DNA of 64,000 nucleotides from Terebella lapidaria. Lineage: Eukaryota > Annelida > Polychaeta > Terebellida > Terebellidae. The stretch's first letter is position 1. Every line of letters begins with the position of its first letter. A program made the position numbers and the translations under genes. The stretch spans positions 15,351,667-15,415,666 of the forward strand of contig OX424568.1 in the NCBI GenBank assembly GCA_949152475.1, written 5' to 3'. The notes below the pieces were generated by a model. That model did not search any database. It was not told where the DNA came from and saw only the letters and a list, made by a program, of their open reading frames with translations. Below, piece by piece: positions 33,631 through 46,580 of this stretch.

Positions 33631-34230
33631 GATAACATAACTTGAAAGTATGAACATACATATAAAAGCCTGAGTTGTTTTTATGCCTTTGGTAGATCCC
33701 ATTCTATTCTACTATTTTGCCAATAATGCATGACATCAATGAGCTTCCTGCTTCCATATGGATCAGATATCATCCCTGAACTCTGTGCAAAGTTCTCAAA
33801 AAGAGACAAAGGCTACTTATCAAATATTCATATCATATATCTTCGTGATTGTGACTTATTTGTAAGACAATATACACATTATATGTGCATTATATTGCAT
33901 GCTTCACAGGCTTGAGGGCCTAAGGGCACCAGCTGAACTCACTATACACGCGTTCATTCAACCAATTTGTTTGTTATTAACAAGAATATCGATTCGTAAA
34001 TGTAGTGCGAAGAAGAGACTGTATACGCCTATAAGAGGCACAGTCTAGTGAAAGTCTCATTCCTTGCATCACATGGGATTCTCAGCGGATCATATATGTA
34101 ATATTCATTGCCTTAGCTGGGCGGAAACGTCATGGATATCAAATGAAAGAAATGTTCTTGGCAACTTGTGAACATGTTAAAACTGAGAAGTAATTGTTGG
34201 TTTATAATTTTAAGATAGTACCTTAGTACA

Positions 34231-37200
34231 ATGCTTCATTTGTTAATTTTACACGTGGCCATTACCATAGTGGTCGGTCTATCCAGTTGTCACTATGAAG
34301 AATATCGGAATAAACGATTGACCAATCGGATCGCCACAGAGAGTCACGTGGTATCTGGAGGGCCACGATGTAAACAACTTTGTAAACAACGAAGTGCCGC
34401 ATGTTGGGCAGTAAACCTTGTATATAGAGGCAAAGTGGGATATATTTGTAAGCTCTTCGGCAATGTGTCAATACCATTGGATGGCTTGCTGGAAAATGAC
34501 AAGAATGCAATTTTCTACTTGGAAATAGGTTTGTCATTATTGGTGTTATGCATAGGCCTAGATAATATCATTATCTCAAATAATGTTCAGGTTCATTTCG
34601 TATTAATTGCTGAGTTCAGCTATGAACACAATACCACGATATAAAATGTGATGATTACACATGATTAATTCGAAGAGTGAAAATGGCACGCACGCCTATT
34701 ATATGATTCAGCCATGGACATGGCCAATTGTCTACCTTTGTAATGTTAAAATCTGCTGTGTTGAAATCCTGTAGCCTATTAGTCGGGCATGTACGGAGAG
34801 TCCCTTTGCACCCAGCCCCCCCCCCCCCCCCCCTCCTTGATTCTCCAAAATTAACATTTTTCTCAGGGTTTTTTAATAATAATTAACATTACATATGTCT
34901 CCGGTTGCGCATCCATTGCAAAAATTGGTTTTCGGGCCATTTTTCAAAACGGCCGCCCGCGAAATCTCGAATTATGAGATTGCTTCACTTTAGGCTGCAT
35001 AGGTCTACAAAATAAAATCTTTGTTACCTTTTGCTGCTCATTGTAGGGGCCTGATACATTGTACATGAGAAAACAGTGGTTAAATAAATATTTATATGAA
35101 TATGTCCGTAATTCCAAGATGGCCACCAAATTTAGATAATTTTTCACTAAAATGTCCATAACTTCGGACTGAGTCAACCTAGGATGTTCATTTTGCGGTC
35201 TATACCTAGGTTTTCATATACAGGGAATCCATTTAGACCAAAATAAATACAATCAAGCTATTTCTTTTGATGCATGTACACCTGCACACATGGTACACGC
35301 TACATATTCATTTAGATATTTCTCGAACATAGCCCCCTTGACACCCCTATAGTCTCCATTTTGGATCTTGCTTGAATATTTCTGATAGTGACTTTTACTG
35401 ATTTGCAATCCCAATAAATCCTTGAACAAATAGAGCTTGTTTTGGTTAGTTTTATTAATTAACATAAATCCGAGATGCTTGCTAAACACACCCCGAAAAT
35501 TCAAGTTCTAATTGTGCTATAAAGATGTGTGATACTTACTTTTAAGGGTATTTTGGTATGTAGATTCCATTTTTGGTGTTATTCCAGCTATATAATATCA
35601 ATTTAAAATGATAACTGCATCTCATTGAGATGGAAAGCAAATAAGAACATATTGTTATTTGAATTTATTCATACACTTATGCATTACGCATTACTCACCA
35701 ACATGCTTGGGATAGAGGGCCACGATGTAAACAACTTTGTAAACAACGAAGTGCCGCATGTTGGGCAGTAAACCTCGTATATCGAGGCAAAGTCGGATAT
35801 ATTTGTGAACTTTTTAGCAATTTGTCAACACCAATGGATAGCTTGCTGGAAAATGATAAAAATGCAATTTTCTACTTGGAAATAGGTTTGTCATTATTGG
35901 TGTTATGCATAGGCCTAGATATTGTTATTATCTAGTAGGCCCTATTCTTGCTTCATGAACCTCAAATAATGTTCAGGTTCATTTCGTGTTAATTGCTGAG
36001 TTCAGCTATGAACACTACACCACGATATAAAATGTGATGATTTTAATACACACGATTGATTTGAAGATTGAACATGACACGCACGCCTATTATAGTATAT
36101 GATTCAGCCATGGACATGGCCAATTGTTACTATTGTTTACCTTTGTCATGTTGAAATCTGCTGTGTTCAAATCCTGTAGTCTATATGTTTTTTTTTTTCT
36201 TCTCCCCCACCAGACAACCCATGTAATGTACAAGGGAAAAACCCCTGCAAGAACGGCGGCATCTGTGTGACTAGTGACGTCACATTCACGTGTCAATGTC
36301 CCGCTCACTGCACCGGAAACACGTGCGAATGTTGTCTGCATCATACCTTCCCGGGAACCATGGCAACCGTGAGCGTGAACGACGGTGGAGGTGCTACGGC
36401 AATTAATGTATTCTTGGAGACTGATGACAGTGGCACAGAGTGGATAGTAAGGATATGGATAATTCAGAGAATTACTCATTTCTCCTGATCAATAGGAGAC
36501 TTTTCTGTCTGGGAAAAAAAATTGTTGCAAAAATAATTCCTATCAGTAATAATAGGGCTTACGTTAAATTGCCGTGTAGTCTTGCATAAATTGTAGATGT
36601 ACACCTAAATGTTGTTATTTGAAGGGAAAGCCCAACGAATTTGAAACGAATTTATATTTTATTATTTACAATCCCTGTCCATACCCCCCCCCCCCCCCAT
36701 GGATTTTTGGTTAAAATTACTGCATCATGGATAAGCTAGCTTGCATGACAAATAAGACACTTGTAAAGGCCTATATATATTAATCACTTCCTGTATATTG
36801 TCCCCACGATGTAGCGCACTCGTCACACACAATGCGACATCCGAATCATATGGAGAAGATGATTTTCTTTTCGCAATAATGAAGATTTTCTTGGATACAA
36901 TTCTAGTTCAGCTATCATTATTGCAGTTCGCAGTGAACGGTTTTCATTCACAATTCATGTTGCGATAACTTTATATTGACAAAAATTGCATTATTACCAC
37001 ATTGCAAATTGCTTGATGTATTTTGGTATATCGATATGTATCTGTTGTCTAATGATCGTGTTGTACAGAAATAACTGAAACGTTTTTGGAGCAATGAATT
37101 AAATTGTGACGAAACACACCAACACTGTGAATATATACATTCGTTGTTAGATAATTGTATCCAGCTGCGGCCACAACAACATCGGTTCAGTACGGTTCTT

Positions 37201-40200
37201 CGGATAGTGTTATATTTTTTTTTAAATTACAAATGCTTGTTCTGCATTCGATGTTAGTTCAGCATTTATCGATGAAACTGAAAACCAATACCATTATATA
37301 TGAAGAATTATATGAATGTATGGGAAACCATACCTCACCATGTTTGTCCTCTGTAAAGCTGCTCATGCTGACCACGAAAAAAAACTAATGTGATCAATAC
37401 GTATACACCATACATGATTATGTCATTTATTGCTACACATTTGAGTTCATACATATTGGGCGGATTTTTTATTCATCGAAAACATTTCCACTACATTATC
37501 GTTTCATATTACGGTAATCATTCGCCTAAAGGGAATTTGATGTCACGGTGATCACGAAAAAAGTCGGCTATCACGTGATCGCGATGAGAATTATTATCAG
37601 CAAACAGATCTGATTTTTTTTTCCGATTACCATAACAAAGTTACCTTATTCGTAAGGTAATCAGCGTTTGGACAGTGACAATTATAGTGCGACTAGGCCT
37701 TGTATAATTATGCACGTTGTGCTAAAGTGGAGGCTACAATTCCAAGGTAGAGTGAACTCGACTTCTTCTCATCCCGACAGGTTGCTATTCGGCGACACGA
37801 TGGATCCGAGGACTTTCAGAACAGAGGATGGGCGGACTACAAGTCCGGGTTCGGGACAACCACTTCCGAATTTTGGATTGGTAAGTTGCAAAATAGCTTT
37901 TACTGGATTCAACATACATGATATTCTATTCCATCGAGTTACAGTTAATTATTCAGATCTGTTCTTGGTTTTTATTTAAAGTCCTAGTAATATGCAAATA
38001 TGATGTGTAATTATATGAAAGATTTCATTGATCTAAGCAAAATAGTCGTTACGGCATGTCAATGTCACTATGTATCCGTTCAAAAGTTACAGCCATTTGA
38101 AACTGCAATGCAAACTTGGTGTTAATGAAGAACAAATTTCAATTAGGATATTTTAGGCCACGAAATAATGATTCTTGTTGAAAGTTTTGACGATCTGACT
38201 AGCGCATATATATTGTTATGTACCACAAATAGTCACTATCCACACAATCTGTATTAGTGAATGCTATGACCATCAGCTGGTTTGCCACTGGTCCGGAGCG
38301 GTCACATGGTCGAAGTATAGAAATCGCTATGACCTATACCTACATGTACCTGTCCTACCTGCCTCGGGAGGGAGCCTTTGGCCTTGGGCAATAGATCATC
38401 TGAACACTCCCTCCCTCGGGTCAAATAGTTTTTCTGTTACATGGGCACCAGTCAATATTTGTATACTGTTGCTATGGTTACCAGTCCTTCCATAGAGCCT
38501 TGGTCACCCATGGTTGCTATGTCTGTTAGCTGCCAAGTCAAGTTATCTACACACTTTTTGTCGATTATTTATTAATCAAATTAACATAGTGCTCGAGTCG
38601 GCATCATTTTTATTTGTGCATACCCTATTCTAAGTGGGTTTCTGGCCCTAGCAACCATGGTTGCTATGGGTCATACCAAGTCACTGGTTGCCTTGACAAC
38701 AACATAGAGGCAACCAGTGGTTGCTTTGAAAACACTGATCACTCATTTTGGACGCAATATAGAATAGGATTTCATGAATAATCATAACATTAAATGAATG
38801 AATAATACATATTAAAGTACCTAAATGTGATATTTACATGCTGTAATGACCATTTTGCTTAGATCGATTAGATCTTTCATATAAATTCACATCATATTTG
38901 CACAATACTAGTACTTCAATTCACAGTTTCCATTATATTCGCAAGCTTTCCTTGAAAATTTAGCTTTAATTAATTATTAATTAATTTATGAGCCTCCTTC
39001 CAAATATGTATAAGGACTACATGTACTGTATATGTAGTTATATGTGTTTGATCTTTGATAACCGCTCGCCCCAGGCCTTGAGAACCTGTACAAGCTGACC
39101 AACAACGGCAGTACGTACACTGTACGTTTCGACTTGAGGTCGTACCAAGGGGAGTGTCGTTATGCCGAGTACTCAACCTTCCGCGTGGGTCCTGAGAGTG
39201 ACGATTATAGATTGAGTATAGATGGCTACAGTGGAACGGCAGGTACACCTAAGATTACCTCTAAAGATGGATCATTTCTTTAGACATTTTCAACAAAAAA
39301 AACTTTTGATAAAAACGACGAGACTAAATTTTCTGAATTTTTTTTATTCATCAACGGTCTGGTGTGCATGTTTTATATATGAATAAATATGGGGGGCTAA
39401 AGTGGGGCTATGGGGGTCACTGTGCTAAATTTCACGCTAGAGGCATCTATACAATCCAAGATCAGATATTTTCACCGAAATTCAGTAAAATTCCAAAAAA
39501 AAAATCGCTGAGTTTCACAACACAAATAGCGGAAGAGAAAAAAAGTCAGCGATCCCATATTTATCATGTCATGAATACCTGAACACCAGTTCGTGGATAA
39601 ATATACAAAATTTTTGGGAAATGTGTCTCGTCGTTTTCGTTTAAAATTTATTTGAGTGAAAATAGCCGAAAATTACACATTTTTTCGGTAAAAATTATCC
39701 ATAATTCCACATTGTAAAGAGTATTTCATCCAAATTTTCCGTTTGCAAATGCACAATGTCAAATTGATGATTGTTTGTTCTAAAACAATTAAAGGAATCC
39801 GAAATTCACGCTTTAGCCCTTCTGAGTGGTCCTTTCACAAGAGCTGACCCTTAATAAGATGGTCCATATCAAAATTCAAATATTCCTATTCCATTTTTGT
39901 ATGCATGTGTTAAATTGTGTAATATTTATTGACAAACGTGTACATTTTGTAGGTGATGCCGCAAGGAGCACGGATTATAACGGGATTTTGGACATCAATG
40001 GTATGAAATTCACGACGATCGACAGAGACAACGACAATGCTGTAAATAACTGTGCCGATAACTACCGAGGCAACTGGTGGGCTAATTCCTGCTTCTACCT
40101 GAAGCCCACCGGCTTGTACGGGCCCGTACAGGGGTACGCCCACGGCGTCCTCTGGGCCACGTGGATCGACCTCGAGTCTGGAGCGGAGTACGTCGACATG

Positions 40201-40218
40201 AAAATTAGGATCAACTGA
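34231..40218 (+). CDS. Secreted PAN-EGF-fibrinogen-related lectin (five exons)
   Basis: Exons are 34231-34528, 36214-36446, 37781-37880, 39075-39242 and 39953-40218. All have GT-AG borders and matching phases, giving 354 residues. Residues 1-20 are a signal peptide. A PAN/apple-like module (C47, C51, C58, C73) ends at 99. An EGF domain has cysteines 103, 111, 117, 126, 128 and 137, plus an extra C132. From about 140 comes a fibrinogen-related domain: ETDDSGTEWIVAIRRHDGS, GWADYKSGFG, EFWIGLENLYKLT, GMKFTTIDRDNDN (D290 and D292 fit the calcium site), NCA-NWW-C (C300, C313) and WIDLESGAEYVDMKIR. Such proteins act as secreted recognition lectins (ficolin, FREP and tachylectin types); the ligand here is unknown. 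The usual first fibrinogen cysteine (VYCDMET) is missing: the protein reads NVFLETD. The 1.3-1.7-kb introns contain a duplicated PAN half-exon and a foldback remnant. Confidence 0.9.
34779..35714. other. First part of intron 1 of the lectin gene
   Basis: It contains a C15 run at about 34819-34833 and AT-rich unassigned DNA. No exon-like frame is seen before the duplicated segment at 35715. Confidence 0.4.
35715..36185 (+). repeat. Tandem duplicate of PAN half-exon plus flanking intron
   Basis: It duplicates 34358-34780 at an offset of 1357 bp. The exon part (35717-35885) has no indel, keeps the frame, all cysteines and the phase-1 donor. With an AG at 35716-35717 it would be a symmetric 168-bp phase 1-1 exon (35718-35885, 56 codons) that can join exon 1 to the EGF exon in frame. 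The polypyrimidine tract before that AG is weak, so inclusion is uncertain. Confidence 0.8.
38468..38720. promoter_or_regulatory. Cluster of X-box-like palindromes in lectin intron 3
   Basis: GTTGCTATGGTTACC (38468-38482), GGTTGCTATG (38512), GCAACCATGGTTGC (38651-38664) and two GCAACCAGTGGTTGC-type sites follow within 250 bp. They resemble RFX-type binding sites. Some may be a decayed tandem repeat. Function is not shown. Confidence 0.35.
39300..39833. mobile_element. Truncated foldback MITE in lectin intron 4
   Basis: It aligns with the interior and right arm of the element at 11553-12269 (ATGGGGGTCACTGTGCTAAA, TGCACAATGTCAAATTGATG) and ends in the same terminus, AGCCCTTCTGAGTGG. The left terminus is absent or diverged. 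Confidence 0.65.
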
Positions 40219-43156
40219 TCACGTCATATGAGCATTGAATTTTTTTGAAATGTTATTTCTTTATGAAATGTGGTCAACTTGTCGATCTGTATTGAAAAGA
40301 GATAGCTTGGAATTTTTATTTCTGGGGATATGGAATTCTTCACAAACGGGGGGGGGGGGTCTGATTTTTGCAATCCACAAATTTGTGGATTGTCTAGTTT
40401 CTTTTATTTTAGTGGTGGAAATGAAATGATCCTTCAACTGGTCACTGTTTTATGAATGAATATTGAGTGACGAACTGTCGTGCCTACTTCAGGGCTACTT
40501 CAATCTACATCACTGTTTGTCAAGAGTGGAAACATATTATGTACCAAATTGTCTATGTATATGTTGTGCCCACTGTATTTGACACCGTGCAATCATATAG
40601 ATGACTACCTTCTCCATTATGAAAATATATCCTGAAATTGCATCGGTTACGTGTATCATAAATTTTATATTTTGTATCTATTCTAGACACTTTTCCGCTA
40701 TTTTATTATAATATGAATTTAAGTTGTGTTACCCGTTTCATGACGGTTGCCCGATCTGGCATGACCATTCACATATAAAAGTGGTGTCACAATTATATCT
40801 GATATGTTGCGCAACCTGGCGATTGCTTAGTACATTACTCCACCTTTCCAGGGTGGGACTGGAACTACAATAACATTTACTGTCATAACGCATCCCTGAA
40901 TAGCTACTAGTATACTGAACGACAATAAACCGAAATACCGGTATGACTTGTGTTAACAAATGCACCAGTTTGTTGAGTATCGTATACAATTTTTGCGTGT
41001 TTACTTTGGTAATAAACTAAACTGATCTTGCCGAATAGAATAGATCATATGAAAATGTGAGAACAATTAATGATACTTAGTCTAGTACGAATATGTGAAA
41101 TGGGCCTAAAATTTGTATGATCTATTTAAAATTCACTTCAATTTGAAATAGCCTAATCCAACTCAACTACTGAATGATACTGATGTAAATTCACCTTTTC
41201 AATGAATAATAAGATGTGGAAAAAAACAGGCCCACGTTACAAATTTCGAGATATGGTTAATGCTATCCCGACTGAATACTGATATGTATATGCTACTATT
41301 TGTTACGAGTACCTGTAGACTTAATCTATAGAGTAGCCTATACACGTAACACAACAGCAGAATTGAAGGTTGCGTGTGCGGCCATGTATAATATAAGCAT
41401 AAGGAAAGACACACTAGAGTGACTAGATCTAGTTTTTGAGGAAGTGATCATCAAGTAGTCTAAGAGACCGTCCGGCCAATGATATGTGTAATATAACTTT
41501 TTATGATTTAATAGCACAATTTAATTATTTTTAAGAGATATATATACTCTATATCAGAAGTACATAACGGCGTAACGAGAGATCTGTTTCTGTACAATTA
41601 GGTCGCTCCTAGTGTCTGGACTAGGCCTATAACTGGGCTGAATAAATTATCAATTATTTCTGTTTGTTCTGCTTTTGTTTTGTTAATCCAGGCTAATATC
41701 GGGTTGAAATGAAACATTTCAATAAAAAAGACTCAATCTTGAGCGCTCTTGTAAATGAATCGATATGTGTTTTATTCATAGAACTACATTTTTACCCGGT
41801 AAATATTTTGTTTCAAATTGATACCGATCCTCTACCCAAATAGCTCCAAATGGACCAAATAGCTCCAAATGGACATTCTTCAAAATCTCATGCATTCAAA
41901 ACAAAATTTACCCCTTGCGGGGAACAAACCCCATGATGCCAGTGGCATATCCCAACACGCCCGGAGCTGTTTACGGGAGTCAACCCCCTTTCGAGTCTGG
42001 CATTTCAGTCGCTAGCGCGGAGTTGTTCTATTAATCAGTGCGCCCGCTCAGCTGGATGGAGTCTTGACGGCAAAGCGCTGGCAACATCAGCAGCGCGCCA
42101 GCTATCTACCTACACACCCGCCCGCCCCATGGCCTGGCAGTGTTTTGAATGAACTGCCTCTTTTGCACTGGGTACGGGGTATTGCATTTGTATGCGGCGG
42201 TATGATGCTGGGATATGATCCGGATTAAATCCGCGCTGGTACGATCGTTGCAGGGGGTCCCCACCACTGACGTATTTAGGAGGAATTCCTTGTGTACACT
42301 TCAAGTACTCTTCGCTTGTACGAGCATGGGTACATGATGAACGCGTGCGGTTTCGTGTGCTGTATAGTATTTTCAATATTCTCTTGGATTATCGAGAAAA
42401 AGTGATGCGGGAAAGAGATGCTCAAGTAATGACAACTCGTAGAAGCTGATGTTGATGATGTTACGACCATGTAGCAAAGCTCTCCGGCCGAGGCCTTATC
42501 GCGGATGAATGGACGAACGTGAATTTAACATTGAGGTGAGCAGTATTGCGTGATATATGTGTGTAAGCATTTACAGCAGTTGCAACATATTATTATAGGT
42601 AGGGCCCGGCAGAATGTATCTGCTCTTTGTACCAAAAAAACATAATCAGCTTCGCACGAAATGTTAAAGCTATAATCACTTTTAGAATTGACAAAATTTA
42701 TTCATTCTGCGGTAGCTTTATTTTGTCTATAGAATTAGAAATCGTACAAATTTGGGCCTATTACGTGCCTAAATTGAGTTGCCAAATCAAGATTCAAATT
42801 CGTGCCAGTCAATCTCGCATCAATTTTTCCTCAAAGCGGCCCGCCTTGCGGGCGAGTTCTATACACAGTTCCATGACGTCATTGGTATTTGTCTAGATAC
42901 TGTGGCAACCGACAATATAAACAGGCCGATCATTCTCTATCCACTGTTTTCATGCACGATTAACGGCAATTTTCTAAGTATCTGTTGTCGAACTGTGCAT
43001 ATTTCCTGTATATTCCTCACTATCTCGAGATGTACTTTCAAGTTTGCGTGACAAACAAGAATGCTAAATTTGGCTGATTTTAAAATTGATTCCAACTTTA
43101 ACATTCAAATGCAACGATCGGATATTTCATGGTTATGGCTTAATGTCTGGTAGACA
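40219..43156. other. Non-coding region downstream of the lectin gene
   Basis: A G10 run lies at about 40348. A 19-bp unit (AAATAGCTCCAAATGGACC) is repeated at 41838-41876. The segment at about 41910-42330 is GC-rich with short inverted motifs. No gene is supported. The lectin 3' UTR starts here but I see no convincing AATAAA in the first few hundred bases. Confidence 0.35.
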
Positions 43157-43980
43157 GTTGCTATGGAAACGGTATAGACCGCCCGTGTGCATGGATCGAT
43201 TCTGACGTTGACATGCTGTCGAGGGGTTGCGGGGTGATGCCAGGGCCTTTGCCTGCCAACGTCATTTTTGACTGCGGGTTGTGAAGTTGGTGGTGATTGA
43301 AGATGAGACCAAAAGACTTCTTAACAAAACAGGTTGAATAATGTATATGCCTGAATGTGGGGTTTATGGCGTTCCTGGAATAGTCGACAACGGGAAGTCA
43401 AAACTTGTATATAGTATAGGCGAACGCCTGGAAGACTTACATGATACTTATCTGATTAACTTCCTCTATAACTTAACTATATTAGTTCCTGGAGTCAATA
43501 TTTCAGGCTGGTTTCCTTCAGTGTTTCATTATGTAATGTATATGGAGTAACTAACACTAATCAAAACTTCCTGCATGGCAACGTCAATATCAAATAATGT
43601 TCTGCTAATCTGCTTAGCTAAATCAATATGACTGTAATTCAATAAATAATTTCGCTCTGAAATCTAATTCCACATTGCGTAGATATTGTCTTTTGTCATT
43701 CTTCGAAATTAACGTCTCCCTGTAGAAGCAGATGCGTCAGACTATGTTCTCATGGCCACCACGGTTACACTGTTGCTATGGAAACTAGTAGTCCGGACCC
43801 CACAATAATTCAGATCGAATTAAGGCGCGGAGAATTGGATCTGGGTTTGAAAACAAGCCAGGAAATTGGAAAGGACAAAGGTGACATTGGATAAATTCAT
43901 TCTATTACTTTGCCCTTTTCAACTCGATTTTAAAGCCTGATGTCATTTGGAAAATTCCACGCATAGGTTACCATGGTTAC
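43157..43980. promoter_or_regulatory. X-box-like sites upstream of the DUF229 gene
   Basis: The 14-mer GTTGCTATGGAAAC occurs at 43157-43170 and again at 43772-43785 in otherwise different surroundings, and GGTTACCATGGTTAC lies at 43966-43980. All fit the RFX X-box pattern. They are about 2.6-3.4 kb upstream of the DUF229 start codon, so a regulatory link is speculative. Confidence 0.35.
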
Positions 43981-43985
43981 ATTGT

Positions 43986-46580
43986 AAGCGAAATTCAATA
44001 TCCCTTGGCAGAATTTAATCAAGGGAAATACTAAACGGATCGATTACAATTATTCTACTATTTACCACAAGTAAGCACATGATATCACATGATAAATAAG
44101 TATAGTATTCGGTAGAAAACTCCACATAATACACGACCACATATATATACAATTACCGGTACTGGAACTAAATTCCTTGTCTGTTATGTAAACAATATAC
44201 CAGAACTGAATATTTCTGATAATACAAGGCCAATAGATAAACAGAGCCTGCATTGTATCTGTTTTCAACATGACATGATGTGCATGTCATGTCACACGAA
44301 ATGAGAAAAGTGCAGAGGAACCGTCGACCTTTTTTTCGAAAGAGACAAACTGTTTTGTATGAGCACGTCCCCAAGTGCACCAGAAATAGATTATATTCTC
44401 TTCCCCATGCCGACCGCCTTGTCATCCTCCCATCTCACCCCGTTCCTCCCTCGCGTTTTCTTCAAACTCTTCTGTCAATCATAGGGGCTTCAGTCCTGCA
44501 AATTTCCATAAAAAGGGGGGCAGAGGTCTACCCTAGGGGACAGAGGATGGGGTATGTCTCTCTAAGCGAGGTCTATAACCGTCTATTGTATCAGGTGCGG
44601 GCGTGTAGATAGGGCTGAGTTTGGAGGGTTTTCTGGACGTGATAAGTGGTCAGAGGAGGGCAAATTAATGCTGGGTATAATGTGAGGCGCACGTGCGGTT
44701 GTATCAAAAGGAAGTCCGTAAACTTCCCTAATGAATGTGATCAATCACATGTGGTTACACGGAGTGATAGTATGACAGTTATGGTTATTGTTTCTGAGAT
44801 AACGTACTTAGACTGTTTGTCAAACTGTGGCGAAAGTGCACCCTATATATATACATATAGGCTATGGTCGTATGTCATCTTTACATGTAGAGGGATAATG
44901 AGTACAATAACTGATGAGTTCCTGTTCTGTTATGAGACCATACAAGAGCCAATATGTTCTCTCTCTCTCTTTAAGGTGACGGGTGTCCGAAATTCGACAT
45001 AGAACATCGCGTGTAGAAACAGGTTTGTTCCCGTGACAGCAGACACCAGGTGACCACGTGTCAGGGTACTAGTAATCAATCGGCGTATTCCGGGTCCAAT
45101 TCCATGCAAAGACATTTTCAATTAAATAGCAAAAAACCACTGACAGGGCTAGGCGTCTACCAGCGAGAACATGCAATACCAAGGATTAATTGTTTTGTGT
45201 GCGTTTGCAGTACATCCAGCGCCCATCCCCGGACTGTTCATTAATGTCTCAATGCTTCCCCCGCGGATTGGGTAGCAAAAATACTTGGACGACACTCAGA
45301 GGCAAACCCCTGGATACTCAACTCGCCAAATTCGCGTGTCGTTCGAGGAAGTTAAATTAGAAATTAATGCAGCTTCCCGGCGGGCTTTATAGCCCTCAAG
45401 AGAGGGAATTATTGCCAGCGAACGTGATGCGTTTGCCCGAACGGTACAGGAAATGATTGCCGGATAAATCCCCTCTTTTCTTCTCTTTTAGGATCTCTCC
45501 GCTCTTCCGCCAAAAAAAGAAGTACCTCGTATGCAATTGCTGGCAGCGCATTAGACCAAATTGGATGGACAGCATCGTGAACGGAATATGAACTCATGTT
45601 GCCATGTTATCGTCTGCAGGATGGTGCATTAGTCTTACATGGGGATTGTCGGACCGCTGGAAGTGATCAATCTTGCGAGACAAGCGACAGTGTATCGGGG
45701 GGAAGTTAGTCGAAGTCGCACATCGGACGTTCCCGGTACAGAAATAGATACCATTGTTGTGGCACGGGATGCTTTCATGAAGAAAGTCCTTCACCACGGA
45801 CGGTATGTGTCGGAATGTGACTGGCGGTAGCCAGGGGACAGTGGACTGTCCATGGTCACATGCCTGTAGACGGACTCGCACATCTGACAGCGCACACTAA
45901 TACCGGGCCAACTGATGTCCACCCCCACACATAGGCCTACACTCCGACCCAATGTGACAAACACAGTCGCTCAGTGAGTCAAGAAGCCGCAAAAAGCCCC
46001 CAAAGGGAACATCGAGCATCACCAGTGAAAATCTCCGCTTGTCCGGGCGTTTTCCGCACTCTAATCACAGAACGTCGAGGACAGTGCAATCGACCGCCGT
46101 AATCTGGTGGTATACAGCGGCCTGTGTCCGGTACAAAACGTCTACTCTCATGACATTTCGCCATAACAGGAGCACGATGGCGGTTGTCAAGTGAACGGTT
46201 TGGGGGATTTCCCTTCCACGGAGAAGCCAAACTGCTTGAATCACACTAGGCGACTGGGAGGCTTGGCAAATTGTGTAAGTTCCTGAGTTGATAGTGGCAT
46301 TTATTTTGTTGCAAAAGCGAATTCTTAATTGTAAATTATTTGGAGTCATTATAATTATAAAAATTATGAAAATATCTGCTGGCACCACTATTATGCACAT
46401 TAATAGAATTGAATTTACTGGCACCACTACATCACTCTGCGTCATGTTTAAGTTCGCGTCTGTGCTATGTAGGCCTACTGTTTCTCAAGCGTTTTCCCAC
46501 ATGTTTATTGCAGGTTATTCTGCGGAGCATGCTCCTGCCAGTGATGCACGCTGACGTCACGCTGTCCAACACGTGACGCG
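43986..46580. other. Upstream region of the DUF229 gene
   Basis: The section from about 45,000 is less AT-rich. A plausible splice acceptor (TTTATTGCAG at about 46504-46513) precedes the start codon, so an untranslated first exon may lie upstream. No other gene is supported. Confidence 0.35.

Larger units (their letters stand above)
32153..34230. other. Non-coding region upstream of the lectin gene
   Basis: It contains the 15-bp tandem repeat at 32855-32998, a GTT microsatellite at 33598-33630, and at 33670-33712 a fragment shared with 18150-18200. No gene is supported. The last few hundred bases presumably include the lectin promoter, but no motif is decisive. Confidence 0.35.

Noticed and set aside
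37668..37979. 103-codon frame overlapping lectin exon 3
   Set aside because: It uses a different frame from the fibrinogen-domain exon 37781-37880, whose correct frame is fixed by GWADYKSGFG and the flanking exon phases.
41910..42330. GC-rich segment considered as a tRNA or tRNA-derived SINE
   Set aside because: No cloverleaf with matching acceptor stem and no convincing A/B box pair could be placed.
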